A DNA stretch of 64,000 nt from contig JBILML010000005.1 of the NCBI GenBank assembly GCA_044375555.1, positions 38,191-102,190 of the forward strand, given 5' to 3'. This document shows positions 53,654 through 63,174 of the stretch, piece after piece; within the stretch, counting starts at the first letter, position 1, and every line of letters starts with the position of its first letter. The position numbers and the translations under genes were made by a program. Source of the DNA: UBA967 sp044375555. GTDB lineage: Bacteria; Verrucomicrobiota; Verrucomicrobiia; Chthoniobacterales; Terrimicrobiaceae. The notes beneath the pieces are model-generated. The model did not search any database. It was not told where the DNA came from and was given only the letters and a program-made list of their open reading frames with translations.

Positions 53654-54660
53654 ACGGCGGCGAATTGCTCCCGGTATTCGGAGCGCGAGAGGGCGGCCCA
53701 GTCGTCTTCCTCGGCATCTGGCGAGGGTTCGCGGCGCACACGGTCGGCCGTGGTGTTGACCTCCTGCTCGGCCTCGCGGCGCCATTCAGTGAGGTCTTCG
53801 GTGGTCTTCCATCCTTGGTCGACGATGTGTTTTTCCGCAACGAGGAGGCAGTCCTCGCCGACGGGGGATTTTTTCAAAGTCTTATCGAGATACGAAAAAT
53901 CATCATGCTCACCGTGGCCGACGAGTCGGAGGAGGCTGGCGACGACGAGTTGGGGTCCACCACCTTCGCGCGCGTCATGGACGGCCTTGCGAAGGGTCTG
54001 GAGGCAATCGAGCAAATCGGTGCCATCGGCCTTATGGCCCGCCACGCCGTAGCCGGCAGCCTTGTCGAGCAGGTCGGCGCAGGCGTATTGGCGCGAGTTC
54101 GGCGTGGAGTAGGAATACTGGTTGTTGGCGACCACGACGACGAGCGGGAGTTTATCCACGGCGGCGGCGTTGAGCCCTTCGTGAAAAGCACCGGTGGAGG
54201 TGCCGCCATCGCCGAGGCAGGTGGCACCGACGACGCCGGATTCACCGCGCAGTCGGCGGGCGAGAAGACCTCCCGCAACGGCTGGAACCATCGCGCCAAG
54301 GTGGCTGATCATGGCGTAGTAGCCTTCACGCGGACGGCCGCGGTGGATGTTGCCGTCGCGGCCGCGCATCGAGCCGAGCTGCGAACCAAGATAGGTGCGG
54401 AGGGTATCGAGCACGGTGTCGCCAAAAGCGAGGCGCCCGGCTTGGTCCCGGATGAGCGGAGCAAAAATGTCGCCCTTGCGGAGATGGATGCCTGTGGCTG
54501 TGCTGAGGGCTTCTTGGCCGCGGCCAAGAAAGACCCCGCCTTTGATCATTCCGGCGCGATAGAGGCTTGCGAGTTTTTCCTCCAACACTCGCGAGAGAAG
54601 CATCACACGGTAGGCCTTGAGGTAATCGGACTCAGTGACGGGCGCGATCGTCTTCGACAT
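53650..54660 (-). CDS. pdhA: 2-oxo acid dehydrogenase E1 alpha subunit
   Basis: This TPP-binding E1 subunit has 336 aa from MSKTIAPVTESDYLKAY. The thiamine-binding motif runs from GDGGTSTGAFHEGLNAAAV to VVVVANNQYSYST. The phosphorylation-loop region SYRGHSMSD-type is replaced by SLLRLVGHGEHDD. The start is set by the conserved N-terminal helix (SRVLEEKLASLYRAGMIKGG). It is the first gene of pdhA-pdhB-pdhC. Confidence 0.94.
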   Translation of the reverse strand: MSKTIAPVTESDYLKAYRVMLLSRVLEEKLASLYRAGMIKGGVFLGRGQEALSTATGIHLRKGDIFAPLIRDQAGRLAFGDTVLDTLRTYLGSQLGSMRGRDGNIHRGRPREGYYAMISHLGAMVPAVAGGLLARRLRGESGVVGATCLGDGGTSTGAFHEGLNAAAVDKLPLVVVVANNQYSYSTPNSRQYACADLLDKAAGYGVAGHKADGTDLLDCLQTLRKAVHDAREGGGPQLVVASLLRLVGHGEHDDFSYLDKTLKKSPVGEDCLLVAEKHIVDQGWKTTEDLTEWRREAEQEVNTTADRVRREPSPDAEEDDWAALSRSEYREQFAAV

Positions 54661-54775
54661 GTGCCGTTGGTTATAGAGGGAAGGGGATGCACCCTGCAAA
54701 GCATTCCTTCGTGGACTTGGCTCAGGCGGCTGGTTTGGCTTGCCTCCGGTGGCATTGCGTCTAGAAAGCGCCGTC

Positions 54776-55723
54776 ATGTTGACTTATTGGCTGTGGATTA
54801 TTGCATCTCTCGTTCTTCTGTATTTTGGCGCGGAGGGTTTGGTGAGGGGAAGTTCGTCGCTGGCGCTTCGTTTGGGCCTCACCCCCTTGGTGGTCGGCCT
54901 CACCGTGGTGGCGATGGGAACGAGTATGCCCGAGGTGATGGTGAGCGTGAAGGCCGCTCTAGCCGGACGCGGTGATCTCGCCGTCGGAAATGTGGTGGGA
55001 TCGAATATTTTCAACATCGGCGTCATCCTCGCTCTCACAGCGCTGCTTTCTCCGATGAAGGTGCAATTCCAACTCATCAAAATCGACGCTCCCATCATGG
55101 TCGCGGTGAGCTTGGGATTGGTTGCGATTTTGTGGGATGGTGCGGTCGGTCGCTTGGCAGGTGCGGCTCTTTTTGGTGGTTTGATCGTTTATATCGCCGG
55201 AAATATTTGGCTGGCGCGCCGGACGGCCACCAAGCAGGTGGAGAATGAATACGCGGAAGGCGTTCCTGCGCGTTCCGGTTCGCTCTTGCTCGATGGGCTC
55301 TTCATTTTGGGCGGCTTGGGAATTCTGGTGGTCGGAGCCAGGTTGCTCACGGATAACTCTGTGGCACTCGCAAGGTCTTTCGGGGTGAGCGAGGCGGTGA
55401 TCGGCCTCACGATTGTCGCGGCGGGAACGAGTGTGCCGGAGTTAGCCGCTTCCATTGTCGCAGCGATGAAAAAAGAGCCCGACATCGCGCTGGGAAATGT
55501 CATTGGCTCGAACATTTTTAACATCCTCGGAATTCTCGGAATCGCCTCGATGGTGGCGCCGATTACCGCTCCAGAAATTCGCCATTTTGACCTCTGGACG
55601 ATGGTCGCCTTCGCGGCGGCGCTGGTGCCCATGTTGTGGACCGGGTTTCGCGTCTCGAGAGCCGAGGGCGCGGCGCTCTTCGCGGCGTATTGCGGCTATG
55701 TCTATTTCCTCTGGCCGAAGTGA
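54776..55723 (+). CDS. Calcium/sodium antiporter (CaCA family)
   Basis: This cation exchanger has 315 aa with about ten membrane helices. The duplicated alpha repeats are TVVAMGTSMPEVMVSV with AVGNVVGSNIFNIG in the first half, and TIVAAGTSVPELAASIVAA with ALGNVIGSNIFNILG in the second. It exchanges Ca2+ for Na+ or H+ and is divergent from pdhA. Confidence 0.94.
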   Translation: MLTYWLWIIASLVLLYFGAEGLVRGSSSLALRLGLTPLVVGLTVVAMGTSMPEVMVSVKAALAGRGDLAVGNVVGSNIFNIGVILALTALLSPMKVQFQLIKIDAPIMVAVSLGLVAILWDGAVGRLAGAALFGGLIVYIAGNIWLARRTATKQVENEYAEGVPARSGSLLLDGLFILGGLGILVVGARLLTDNSVALARSFGVSEAVIGLTIVAAGTSVPELAASIVAAMKKEPDIALGNVIGSNIFNILGILGIASMVAPITAPEIRHFDLWTMVAFAAALVPMLWTGFRVSRAEGAALFAAYCGYVYFLWPK

Positions 55724-55741
55724 GCCGGGTTGATCTCGGGG

Positions 55742-57970
55742 TTAAAGCGTCGCGAGGATTTGGTTGAAGGTCGCGCTCGGGCGGAGGGCGGAGGCGGCTT
55801 TCGTGTCGTCAGGTAGATAGTATCCACCGACATCGGCGGGCTGGCCTTGCACGGCGGCGAGTTCGGCGACGATTTTGCTCTCGTTTTCGGAAAGTGCCTT
55901 GGCGATGGGGGTGAAGATTTTTTTCAAATCCGCATCCTTGTCCTGCGCGGCGAGGGCTTGGGCCCAGTAGAGCGCGAGATAGAAATGGCTACCTCGGTTG
56001 TCGAGTCCGCCGACTTTGCGCGATGGCGAGCGGTCATGCTCAAGAAGTTGGCCGGTGGCGGCGTCGAGCGTGTCGGCGAGGACCTTGGCTTGGGCGTGGG
56101 ATTGGGTGTCGGCGAGGTGCTCGAACGACGCCGCGAGGGCGAAGAACTCACCGAGCGAATCCCAGCGGAGGTAGTTCTCTTCGAGGAATTGCTGCACATG
56201 TTTCGGCGCAGAGCCGCCGGCGCCGGTTTCAAATAAACCGCCGCCATTCATCAGCGGAACGATCGAGAGCATTTTCGCGCTGGTGCCGACTTCGAGGATC
56301 GGGAAGAGGTCGGTGAGGTAGTCGCGGAGGACATTGCCGGTGACAGAGATCGTGTCTTGGCCTTTCGCGAGGCGTTCGACGCTGAATCGGCAGGCCTCGG
56401 CGGGCGGCAGGATGCGGATATCGAGCCCGGCGGTGTCGTGGTCCTTGAGGTAGGTTCCGACCTTCGCGATGAGTTGGGCGTCGTGGGCACGCTGGGCATC
56501 CAGCCAGAAAATAGCGGGATCGCCGGTGGCGCGGGCGCGGCGGACGGCGAGTTTCACCCAGTCCTGGACGGAGGCGTCTTTGGTCTGGCAAGCGCGCCAG
56601 ATATCTCCGGTTTCGACCTGGTGCTCGAGGAGTGTTTTGCCATCGGCATTGACGATGCGGACGGTGCCATCGGCGGGAACTTGAAATGTTTTGTTATGCG
56701 AGCCGTATTCCTCGGCGGCTTTGGCCATGAGGCCGACATTGGGCACGGAGCCCATGGTCTTCGGATCGAGCGCGCCATTTTCGCGGCAAAAATCAATCAC
56801 GGCCTGGTAAACCGACGCGTAGCAACTGTCGGGAATCACCGCGAGGGTGTCCTGCGCCTTGCCCTCGGCATTCCACATCTTGCCGCCATCGCGGATCATC
56901 GGGGGCATCGAGGCGTCGATGATCACATCGCTCGGCACATGGAGGTTCGTGATGCCTTTGTCGGAATTCACCATCGCGAGGGCTGGGCGCGCGGCGAGGG
57001 TGGTCTTGAGGTCACTTTCGATCGCGGCTTTTTCGTCGGCGGGGAGTTTTTCGATCTTGGCGAGCAGGTCGCCGAGGCCGTTGTTAAAATCCACGCCCAG
57101 TTTGTCGATCGCGGCGGCGTGGCGCGTGACGAACTCGCCGAGGAAAACCTTCACGGCATGCCCGAAAAGAATCGGGTCCGAGACCTTCATCATCGTCGCT
57201 TTGAGGTGGAGAGAGAAAAGAACGCCTGCCTGCTGCGCGGCTTCGATTTGCTTGGCGAGAAAGGCCTGGAGCGCTTTGCGGGACATGAAGGTCGCATCCA
57301 AAACCTCGCCGGCCAGCAATTTGAGATCGCTCTTCCAAGCCACCAACTCACCACCACCGGCGGGGAGGAATTCAATGCGGGCGGTGGTCGCGGCGGGGAG
57401 GGTGGTGGATTTTTCGTTTGAGAAAAAGTCGTCGCGTCCCATCGTGGCCACGCGGGTCTTCGAGTCTTTCGACCACGGAGCCATTTTGTGCGGGTGCTTG
57501 CGGGCGTAGTCCTTCACGGCCTTTGGCGCGCGGCGGTCGGAATTTCCCTCGCGCAGGACGGGATTTACCGCGCTGCCTTTTACTTTGTCGTAGCGGGCCT
57601 TGGCGTCCTTCTCGGCGTCATTCGCTGGCGCCTCGGGGTAGTCGGGAACGGCAAATCCCCGCGCCTGCAACTCAGCGATCGCCGCCTTCAATTGCGGAAT
57701 CGACGCGCTGATGTTCGGGAGTTTGATGATGTTCGCCTCGGGCTGGAGCGTGAGCGCGCCGAGTTCTGCGAGGGCGTCGGAGGTTTTTTGATTTTCCGGC
57801 AAGCGGTCGGCGAAAACGGCCAGAATGCGACCCGCCAGCGAGATGTCTCGGAGTTCCACAGAAATCCCGGCGTGTTTGGAAAAAGCCTGGATGATGGGGA
57901 GAAGCGAGTAGGTGGCCAGCAAAGGGGCTTCGTCGGTCTTGGTATAGAGAATAGTGGATGGCTTGGGCAT
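55742..57970 (-). CDS. icd: NADP-dependent isocitrate dehydrogenase, monomeric type
   Basis: This TCA-cycle enzyme has 742 aa, the expected length of monomeric IDH. Landmarks are YTKTDEAPLLATYSLLPI, the long insert KGSAVNPVLREGNSDRRAP, GRDDFFSNEKSTTLPA, LFSLHLKATMMKVSDPI, VIPDSCYASVYQ and DNRGSHFYLALYWAQALAAQ. It is convergent with the antiporter gene and preceded by a good promoter. Confidence 0.97.
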   Translation of the reverse strand: MPKPSTILYTKTDEAPLLATYSLLPIIQAFSKHAGISVELRDISLAGRILAVFADRLPENQKTSDALAELGALTLQPEANIIKLPNISASIPQLKAAIAELQARGFAVPDYPEAPANDAEKDAKARYDKVKGSAVNPVLREGNSDRRAPKAVKDYARKHPHKMAPWSKDSKTRVATMGRDDFFSNEKSTTLPAATTARIEFLPAGGGELVAWKSDLKLLAGEVLDATFMSRKALQAFLAKQIEAAQQAGVLFSLHLKATMMKVSDPILFGHAVKVFLGEFVTRHAAAIDKLGVDFNNGLGDLLAKIEKLPADEKAAIESDLKTTLAARPALAMVNSDKGITNLHVPSDVIIDASMPPMIRDGGKMWNAEGKAQDTLAVIPDSCYASVYQAVIDFCRENGALDPKTMGSVPNVGLMAKAAEEYGSHNKTFQVPADGTVRIVNADGKTLLEHQVETGDIWRACQTKDASVQDWVKLAVRRARATGDPAIFWLDAQRAHDAQLIAKVGTYLKDHDTAGLDIRILPPAEACRFSVERLAKGQDTISVTGNVLRDYLTDLFPILEVGTSAKMLSIVPLMNGGGLFETGAGGSAPKHVQQFLEENYLRWDSLGEFFALAASFEHLADTQSHAQAKVLADTLDAATGQLLEHDRSPSRKVGGLDNRGSHFYLALYWAQALAAQDKDADLKKIFTPIAKALSENESKIVAELAAVQGQPADVGGYYLPDDTKAASALRPSATFNQILATL

Positions 57971-57988
57971 GGGTCGAAAAGGGTGGTG

Positions 57989-58017
57989 TTTTTAAAGGGA
58001 TTCCCGCTGGGGGTCAA
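57989..58017 (-). promoter_or_regulatory. Candidate promoter for icd
   Basis: On the minus strand TTGACC (58017-58012), a 17-base spacer and TAAAAA (57994-57989) end about 19 bases before the icd ATG, implying a short leader. Confidence 0.5.
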
Positions 58018-58112
58018 AGCAAACCATCGGCGCGCTAAAGTTCGGCAGAGGGGAAATGGTCTCGATGCAAAAAAACTTTGCCTTGGGCCAGCGTGACAAC
58101 TAATGTTATTCC

Positions 58113-58343
58113 ATGATCGCACAAACCAAGGTTCGTAAAATCGGCAATTCGCTCGGGGTGGTTCTTCCCAAGGAGGCGCTGCAGCAACTCAAGGCCGAGG
58201 AGGGGACGATTCTTTATTTCACGGAGTCGCCCGAGTGTGCGTTGCGAATCACGCCGGAGCGTCCGGGGTTTAAGGAGTTCATGGAGATCGCCGAGAAAGG
58301 TATGCGGAAATACCGAAACACTCTTCGGGAACTCGCGAAATGA
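58113..58343 (+). CDS. MazE/AbrB-type antitoxin
   Basis: This 76-aa DNA-binding antitoxin starts MIAQTKVRKIGNSLGVVLPKEAL, the classic swapped-hairpin AbrB motif (vRkiGNSlgVvlPkeal), with a helical C-terminus for toxin binding. It overlaps the Doc-type toxin by 4 bases. It probably represses the pair's own promoter in the preceding gap. Confidence 0.92.
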   Translation: MIAQTKVRKIGNSLGVVLPKEALQQLKAEEGTILYFTESPECALRITPERPGFKEFMEIAEKGMRKYRNTLRELAK

Positions 58344-58726
58344 ACGAACCGAATTGGGTTGATCGACAGGTCATGATTGCGATCCAAAGCGAATTGCTGA
58401 ACCGCTTCGGCGGCTTGGCTGGGATTCGTGACGAAGGGTTATTGGATTCCGCCATTAACAAGCCGAAAAACCTTTTCGCCTATGGACAGCCAACCGTCTT
58501 CGAACTCGCGGCGTCGTTTGCGACGGGTCTAGTTAAAAACCACCCGTTCCTTGATGGAAACAAGCGGATCGGATTCATGGCAGCCTATGTTTTTCTGGGC
58601 GCCAACGGCTGGAGTCTTGAAGCCACCGAGGAGGAGGCCGTATTAGAAACCCTCGCGCTGGCGGCAGGGGAACGCGCGGAGGCGGATTATGCCGCGTGGC
58701 TGGCCCGAAATTCGGTGGAGAGTTAG
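58340..58726 (+). CDS. Death-on-curing (Doc/Fic-type) toxin
   Basis: This 128-aa Fic-fold protein has the active-site loop HPFLDGNKRIGF (His68), which matches HPFxxGNKRTG of Doc. Doc phosphorylates EF-Tu, while classical Fic proteins AMPylate targets; which applies here is not shown. Pairing with a MazE-type rather than Phd-type antitoxin is a mixed arrangement. ATG 58340 overlaps the antitoxin stop. Confidence 0.92.
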   Translation: MNEPNWVDRQVMIAIQSELLNRFGGLAGIRDEGLLDSAINKPKNLFAYGQPTVFELAASFATGLVKNHPFLDGNKRIGFMAAYVFLGANGWSLEATEEEAVLETLALAAGERAEADYAAWLARNSVES

Positions 58727-58852
58727 CCGCTCGCGCCGCGGAATGGCTGCGATGGCGCCGGGAGGGGGCGGAATTTTCATGGCGTTTATTTTTGATAAAG
58801 GAATGGTATTGCCACAGGGAAAAATCGCGTTAGCCTCTGCACCCTTTTCCAA

Positions 58853-59080
58853 ATGAAGCCAGAAATTCATCCCGACTATCAAGAGACCGTGATCGTTTGC
58901 GCCTGCGGCACGACTTACAAAACGCGCTCGACCAAGCAGAACATCAAGCTCGGCATTTGTGCGGCTTGCCATCCGTTTTTCACCGGCGAGCAGAAGTTCG
59001 TCGACACCGCCGGACGCGTGGACAAGTTCCAGAAGCGCTACGGCACCGTGCGCGCTCCCCGCGCTGCGAAGAAGCTCTAG
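58853..59080 (+). CDS. rpmE: 50S ribosomal protein L31 (zinc-binding type)
   Basis: This 75-aa protein keeps the four zinc-binding cysteines (C16, C18, C36, C39), so it is the Zn-containing form, with the typical MKPEIHPDYQETVIVCACG opening and FFTGEQKFVDTAGRVDKFQKRYG core. A strong terminator follows, immediately before prfA. Confidence 0.96.
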   Translation: MKPEIHPDYQETVIVCACGTTYKTRSTKQNIKLGICAACHPFFTGEQKFVDTAGRVDKFQKRYGTVRAPRAAKKL

Positions 59081-59099
59081 AGCGACAAGAAAGTTTTTC

Positions 59100-59140
59100 A
59101 AACGGTAAACGGGATCAACGCCCGTTTACCGTTTTTATTT
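59100..59140 (+). terminator. Strong terminator between rpmE and prfA
   Basis: AAACGGTAAACGGG (59100-59113) pairs perfectly with CCCGTTTACCGTTT (59121-59134), followed by TTATTT. It ends only 5 bases before the prfA ATG, so it may also attenuate prfA. Confidence 0.9.
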
Positions 59141-59144
59141 CGTT

Positions 59145-60221
59145 ATGGATTTTGAACCGATGGTGGAGCGGAAGCGTCGGCGCTTCGAAGAGCTTGAAAG
59201 CGAGATCGCCTCACCCGGACTTTTCGATAATCCCACGCATGCCCGCGAGGTTTTGCGGGAGCATGGGACAACGAAGGATTTGCTCGCGCAATGGGAAGCA
59301 TTTTCCAAGGCCCGGCGGGAGTTGACTGAGAATCGCGAGTTGGCTGACTCGGGAGACAAGGAATTTGCCGAAATGGCACGCGAGGAAATTTCGCGAATCG
59401 AGGCCGAGTTGCCGACGCTCGAGAGGGCGGTGCAAATCGCCCTGCTGCCGCCCGAACCGGATGAGGACCGCGATGCGATCATGGAAATTCGTGCCGGCAC
59501 GGGGGGCACGGAGGCGGCGCTGTTCGCAGCGGATCTTTTTCGCATGTATTCGCGCTACGCGGAGTCGCTGGGGCTGAAAATCGAGCCGATGGAATCGAGC
59601 TTGGCCGATCTCGGAGGGTTTCGCGAAGTGGTCTTTCGCATTTCTGGCGACGCGGTTTTTCGGCGCTTTCGCTACGAGAGCGGAGTTCATCGCGTCCAGC
59701 GCGTTCCCGCCACCGAGGCGCAGGGCCGCATCCACACTTCTACGGCGACCGTGGCGGTGATGCCCGAGGCTGAGGAAGTGGATATCGAAATCAAGCCCGA
59801 GGATTTGCGGATCGAGGTCTGCCGGGCGGGAGGGCCGGGAGGGCAGGGTGTGAACACGACCGACTCCGCCGTGCAAGTCATGCACATTCCCACGGGCCGC
59901 ATCGTGCGTTGCCAAGATGGGCGCAGCCAGCAGAAGAACAAAGAGGCCGCCCTCAAAATCATGCGCGCCCGCTTGCTCGAGGATAAGCGCCGCGAGGAGG
60001 AGGAGAAATATTCCGCCCATCGGCGCAGCCTCATCGGCGGCGGGGGACGCGAGGAAAAAATCCGCACCTACAATTTCGCTGAGAACCGCGTGACCGACCA
60101 TCGGATCAAACTCTCGCTTTACTCTCTCGATCGAGTCCTGGAGGGCAACTTGGCGGAGTTGACCGATGCGCTTCAAGCGAGCGACATCGAACAACGCCTC
60201 AAGGATTCGGGAATCTCGTGA
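59145..60221 (+). CDS. prfA: Peptide chain release factor 1
   Basis: RF1 recognises UAA and UAG stop codons. It has 358 aa. The codon-recognition tripeptide is PAT (in RVPATEAQGRIH), identifying RF1 rather than RF2, and the catalytic GGQ is in AGGPGGQGVNTTDSA. The C-terminus (ENRVTDHRIKLSLYSLDRVLEGNL) is typical. No prmC gene follows in this window. Confidence 0.97.
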   Translation: MDFEPMVERKRRRFEELESEIASPGLFDNPTHAREVLREHGTTKDLLAQWEAFSKARRELTENRELADSGDKEFAEMAREEISRIEAELPTLERAVQIALLPPEPDEDRDAIMEIRAGTGGTEAALFAADLFRMYSRYAESLGLKIEPMESSLADLGGFREVVFRISGDAVFRRFRYESGVHRVQRVPATEAQGRIHTSTATVAVMPEAEEVDIEIKPEDLRIEVCRAGGPGGQGVNTTDSAVQVMHIPTGRIVRCQDGRSQQKNKEAALKIMRARLLEDKRREEEEKYSAHRRSLIGGGGREEKIRTYNFAENRVTDHRIKLSLYSLDRVLEGNLAELTDALQASDIEQRLKDSGIS

Positions 60222-60309
60222 GCTTTTGTTTCACTGATTTTCGTGAGCACAAATGGCTTGCCCGCTCCCTCCGCGCGAGCCATCGTCCGCTCGCCTCCGG
60301 GGCCTAGTT

Positions 60310-61887
60310 ATGAGTCAAGAAAATCAACCCCAAAACCTTTCCGGTCTGGAAATGGATTTGCTGAAAAGCTTTCAACCCTCCTGGGTGAAGGAATCCTCGA
60401 GTCCACAAAAAATCTCTCGGTTTTCCGAGGATGGTCCAGGCTCGCGGCAGGATGACCGTTTCTCTGGTGGCGGGGATGACTCCGATTTTCGCCATCAACG
60501 CAAGCCCCCGAAGACCCAGCGTCTCCAGCGTCCTCATGGCAGCGACAATCGACACAAGCCCCAGCGCTCCAGCGGTGATCGCCCTCAAGGCTTTGCCGGA
60601 AAAAAACCGCCGTTCCGCAAGGACGGTGCGCCAGTTGGTCGCCAAGATCGTCAACCCTCCGAGCCAGAGCGGCGCGTTCCTGAGCTTCAAGGCTGGGAAA
60701 TCCAATTTCATCCGGAGCCGCGTGGTGTCGAGGGTTTGATCAAGCAAATCAAGACGACCGCGAAGGCTTACGCACTCTTTGAACTCGCCCGTCTCGTTCT
60801 CGAAAAATCCCCGCGTTACCTGATCGAGTTCCGCCGCAAGGACGGCCCCGCCTTTTTCCAATGTGCGAAGGACGGCACGCTGTGGCTGAACCGCACTGAT
60901 GCCGCGAAGTGGATTCTCCAATCGCATCTCGACTCGTTCTACCGGCGCGAAAGCATCGAGGTCGAGGCACCGAAGGGCCAGTATCCCGTCATCGCCCAAT
61001 GCGGCATGAGCGGGGTTTTCCTTGGGCCGCCGAACCATCACGACTACCAGATGTGCATTCGCCGGATTCATTCCGAGCGCTACGCGAATGTGCCGTTCGA
61101 CATTTACAAGACCCGCATCCGCATGCTCCGCGACGAGGAGTCGATCAACAAATGGAAGCAGGAGCAGAGCACGCGCGAGGTTTTCCATCCACTCGCCGCG
61201 CCCGAAGGCGCCGAGACTCCCGCGCTCGCCAACCTCGCCGAGGTCGAGGAGCATTTTCTGAAAAACCTTGCTGATGGGGAGATTTTGGAACCTGGGGAAA
61301 ATTTCACCATTCCCGGCTCGGCGGCGGTGAACGACTCCGCACCCGCCGTGATCGAATTCACGCGACGCGAACTCGACAACCTCATCCGCTTCCCGCTGCC
61401 CGTCGCGCATCTGCTCGGGCAGGAATTCAACAAAGCCGGACTCCAGATTTTCAAGGCCCACGAAAACATCACCTATGTCTCGGTCGCGCGTCCCCGTCCG
61501 CTCGACCGCGTTGCGAGCCCCGTCTCAGCCAGCCTCTCGGCCATCCTCGATTACCTCGAGAGCCATCCCACCGAGCCGCGCGCCAAGCAATGGCAGGCGC
61601 TCCTGGCCCTAGTCGTCGTCCCTGAGGAGGCAGAACCCGCCGCTCGCGAAACGGCGTTGTTGAGGGATTTTTATTGGCTTCTTCACCAAGGCCATGTCGT
61701 GGACTACGCCGTGAAGGGCCTCGAAATCCCGCGCCGCCAGCCCGCCAAGCCCCCAATTCCGCCAAAGCCGAAATCCAAGCCCGCCGCAGCCGTCGTGGAG
61801 CCTCCAGCCCCTCCCGCTGAAGCCCAGCAGCCGCCGCCGGCCGATTCTCCAGCAACCGAAAATCCTCTTCCACAGACCGGCGAATAG
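60310..61887 (+). CDS. Uncharacterised protein with disordered N- and C-termini
   Basis: I do not recognise the family. The 525-aa protein starts MSQENQPQNLSG. Residues 1-150 are Arg/Gln/Gly/Pro-rich and likely disordered and basic. Residues about 160-470 form a folded core, with LIEFRRKDGPAFFQCAKDGTLWLN, GMSGVFLGPPNHHDYQ and PFDIYKTRIRMLRDEESINKW. A Pro/Ala-rich tail ends it. The basic flexible N-terminus suggests nucleic-acid contact, but this is only an inference. It follows prfA by 88 bases. Confidence 0.75.
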   Translation: MSQENQPQNLSGLEMDLLKSFQPSWVKESSSPQKISRFSEDGPGSRQDDRFSGGGDDSDFRHQRKPPKTQRLQRPHGSDNRHKPQRSSGDRPQGFAGKKPPFRKDGAPVGRQDRQPSEPERRVPELQGWEIQFHPEPRGVEGLIKQIKTTAKAYALFELARLVLEKSPRYLIEFRRKDGPAFFQCAKDGTLWLNRTDAAKWILQSHLDSFYRRESIEVEAPKGQYPVIAQCGMSGVFLGPPNHHDYQMCIRRIHSERYANVPFDIYKTRIRMLRDEESINKWKQEQSTREVFHPLAAPEGAETPALANLAEVEEHFLKNLADGEILEPGENFTIPGSAAVNDSAPAVIEFTRRELDNLIRFPLPVAHLLGQEFNKAGLQIFKAHENITYVSVARPRPLDRVASPVSASLSAILDYLESHPTEPRAKQWQALLALVVVPEEAEPAARETALLRDFYWLLHQGHVVDYAVKGLEIPRRQPAKPPIPPKPKSKPAAAVVEPPAPPAEAQQPPPADSPATENPLPQTGE

Positions 61888-61935
61888 GATTTTGCAAGGT
61901 TGGTTTTAGTGGGTTGCAAAGATTTTTGATTGCAG

Positions 61936-63174
61936 ATGAAAAAAACCAGAGCCATCTTCCAGCCACTTACCCCGTTCAAGAACATGATGAATTATCGTCT
62001 CCTGTTAATCCCCCGGCTTTTCATAGCGCTTCTTCTGACACCGCTGTGCGTCACCGGAGTCCTTGCCCAAGACGCCGATTCCGGCCAAGCCGAAGAAGGC
62101 ACCACCTCCGACAGCAAGCCGGGCATTACGGTCATCGTTGATGCCGCCGGAGCGGTTCAAATCATCGACAAGCCAGGAGCCGCCCCGCGCCCTGCCACAA
62201 AAGGCGATCAAATCCCGGTTGAGGGGACTGTGGTTACTGGGGCGGATGGTCGAGCGGATCTTGCCCTTTCGAATGGGGCCTTTTTCCAAATCCTCGAAAA
62301 CTCGAAATTCTCAATAGAGTCGTTCGAGCAAAGCCCTTTTGAGGTTGTTTTCGCGGATGGAGCCTTGATCAACAAAAAAGATGTGGAGGAATACAAAGTG
62401 GCAGAAACGGTCATGCCAAATCTCGAAGCCACCAACGACTCTTGGAATTCACTACCCTCCGAACCTTCCACATCCAAAACCAGTTTGAAGCTGGACTATG
62501 GAGCAATGATCGGAGAGTCAAAAAAACTCAAACAGGGATCGGTCATGCAAATCTCCACACCGGTTGGTTCGGCGAGAATTAGAGGAACAGTCTGGAGTTT
62601 TTCACAGAAGCCAGTGGGCGGCAAAGATTCTAATCAATTTCAAGGTTCTTTGGCGGTTGCCGAGGGACGAGTTGATTTTTTAAGCCCCGACAATTCCCGC
62701 AGCGTGCAGGTCAAGTCGGGATTCAGCACAAATATCCAAGCAACAATGCAATCTGGCGGTGAATTGAAATATAATTCCTTTAATTCGAATGTAATGACTC
62801 CAGAAGGAAAAGAAATGCTCATAACTGCCACAGAGGAGGTTGCTGGCCAGCAGTCGGCCTTTACGGCCGCGCAAGGCAGTCCGCAGGTTCTGCTTAATGT
62901 TTTGAAGACTGTTGACAATGTGGACCCCAATAATCCGCAAGCTGTTGCCGATGCTGCCCTATCGGCTATGGGCACCGAACCTGCGATCGCTAGGCAGGTA
63001 TCACAAGTTGTATCTGCATTTGCTGTTACACAATCCAATGAGTCCGAATTAGAAGGGGTAATATCCGAACTCACCTCGGCACTTTGCACTCAATCTCCTA
63101 ATTTGGCCGCAGATGTTGCCGCTGGCATCGTGGCCACTTCGGCAACAGTGGCAGAAGATCCCCCGAATTTATGA
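61936..63174 (+). CDS. Secreted FecR-domain protein
   Basis: This 412-aa protein has an N-terminal signal sequence (RLFIALLLTPLCVTGVLAQ, cleavage near residue 45) and a FecR-like domain: IPVEGTVVTGADGRADLALSNGAFFQILENS near 92-122 and VMQISTPVGSARIRGTVWSF near 200-220. A helical, Gln/Ala-rich C-terminus follows. There is no sigma factor beside it, so it is not a classical FecIR pair. ATG 61936 is used; ATG 61984 is an alternative. Its stop overlaps the next start (ATGA). Confidence 0.85.
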   Translation: MKKTRAIFQPLTPFKNMMNYRLLLIPRLFIALLLTPLCVTGVLAQDADSGQAEEGTTSDSKPGITVIVDAAGAVQIIDKPGAAPRPATKGDQIPVEGTVVTGADGRADLALSNGAFFQILENSKFSIESFEQSPFEVVFADGALINKKDVEEYKVAETVMPNLEATNDSWNSLPSEPSTSKTSLKLDYGAMIGESKKLKQGSVMQISTPVGSARIRGTVWSFSQKPVGGKDSNQFQGSLAVAEGRVDFLSPDNSRSVQVKSGFSTNIQATMQSGGELKYNSFNSNVMTPEGKEMLITATEEVAGQQSAFTAAQGSPQVLLNVLKTVDNVDPNNPQAVADAALSAMGTEPAIARQVSQVVSAFAVTQSNESELEGVISELTSALCTQSPNLAADVAAGIVATSATVAEDPPNL

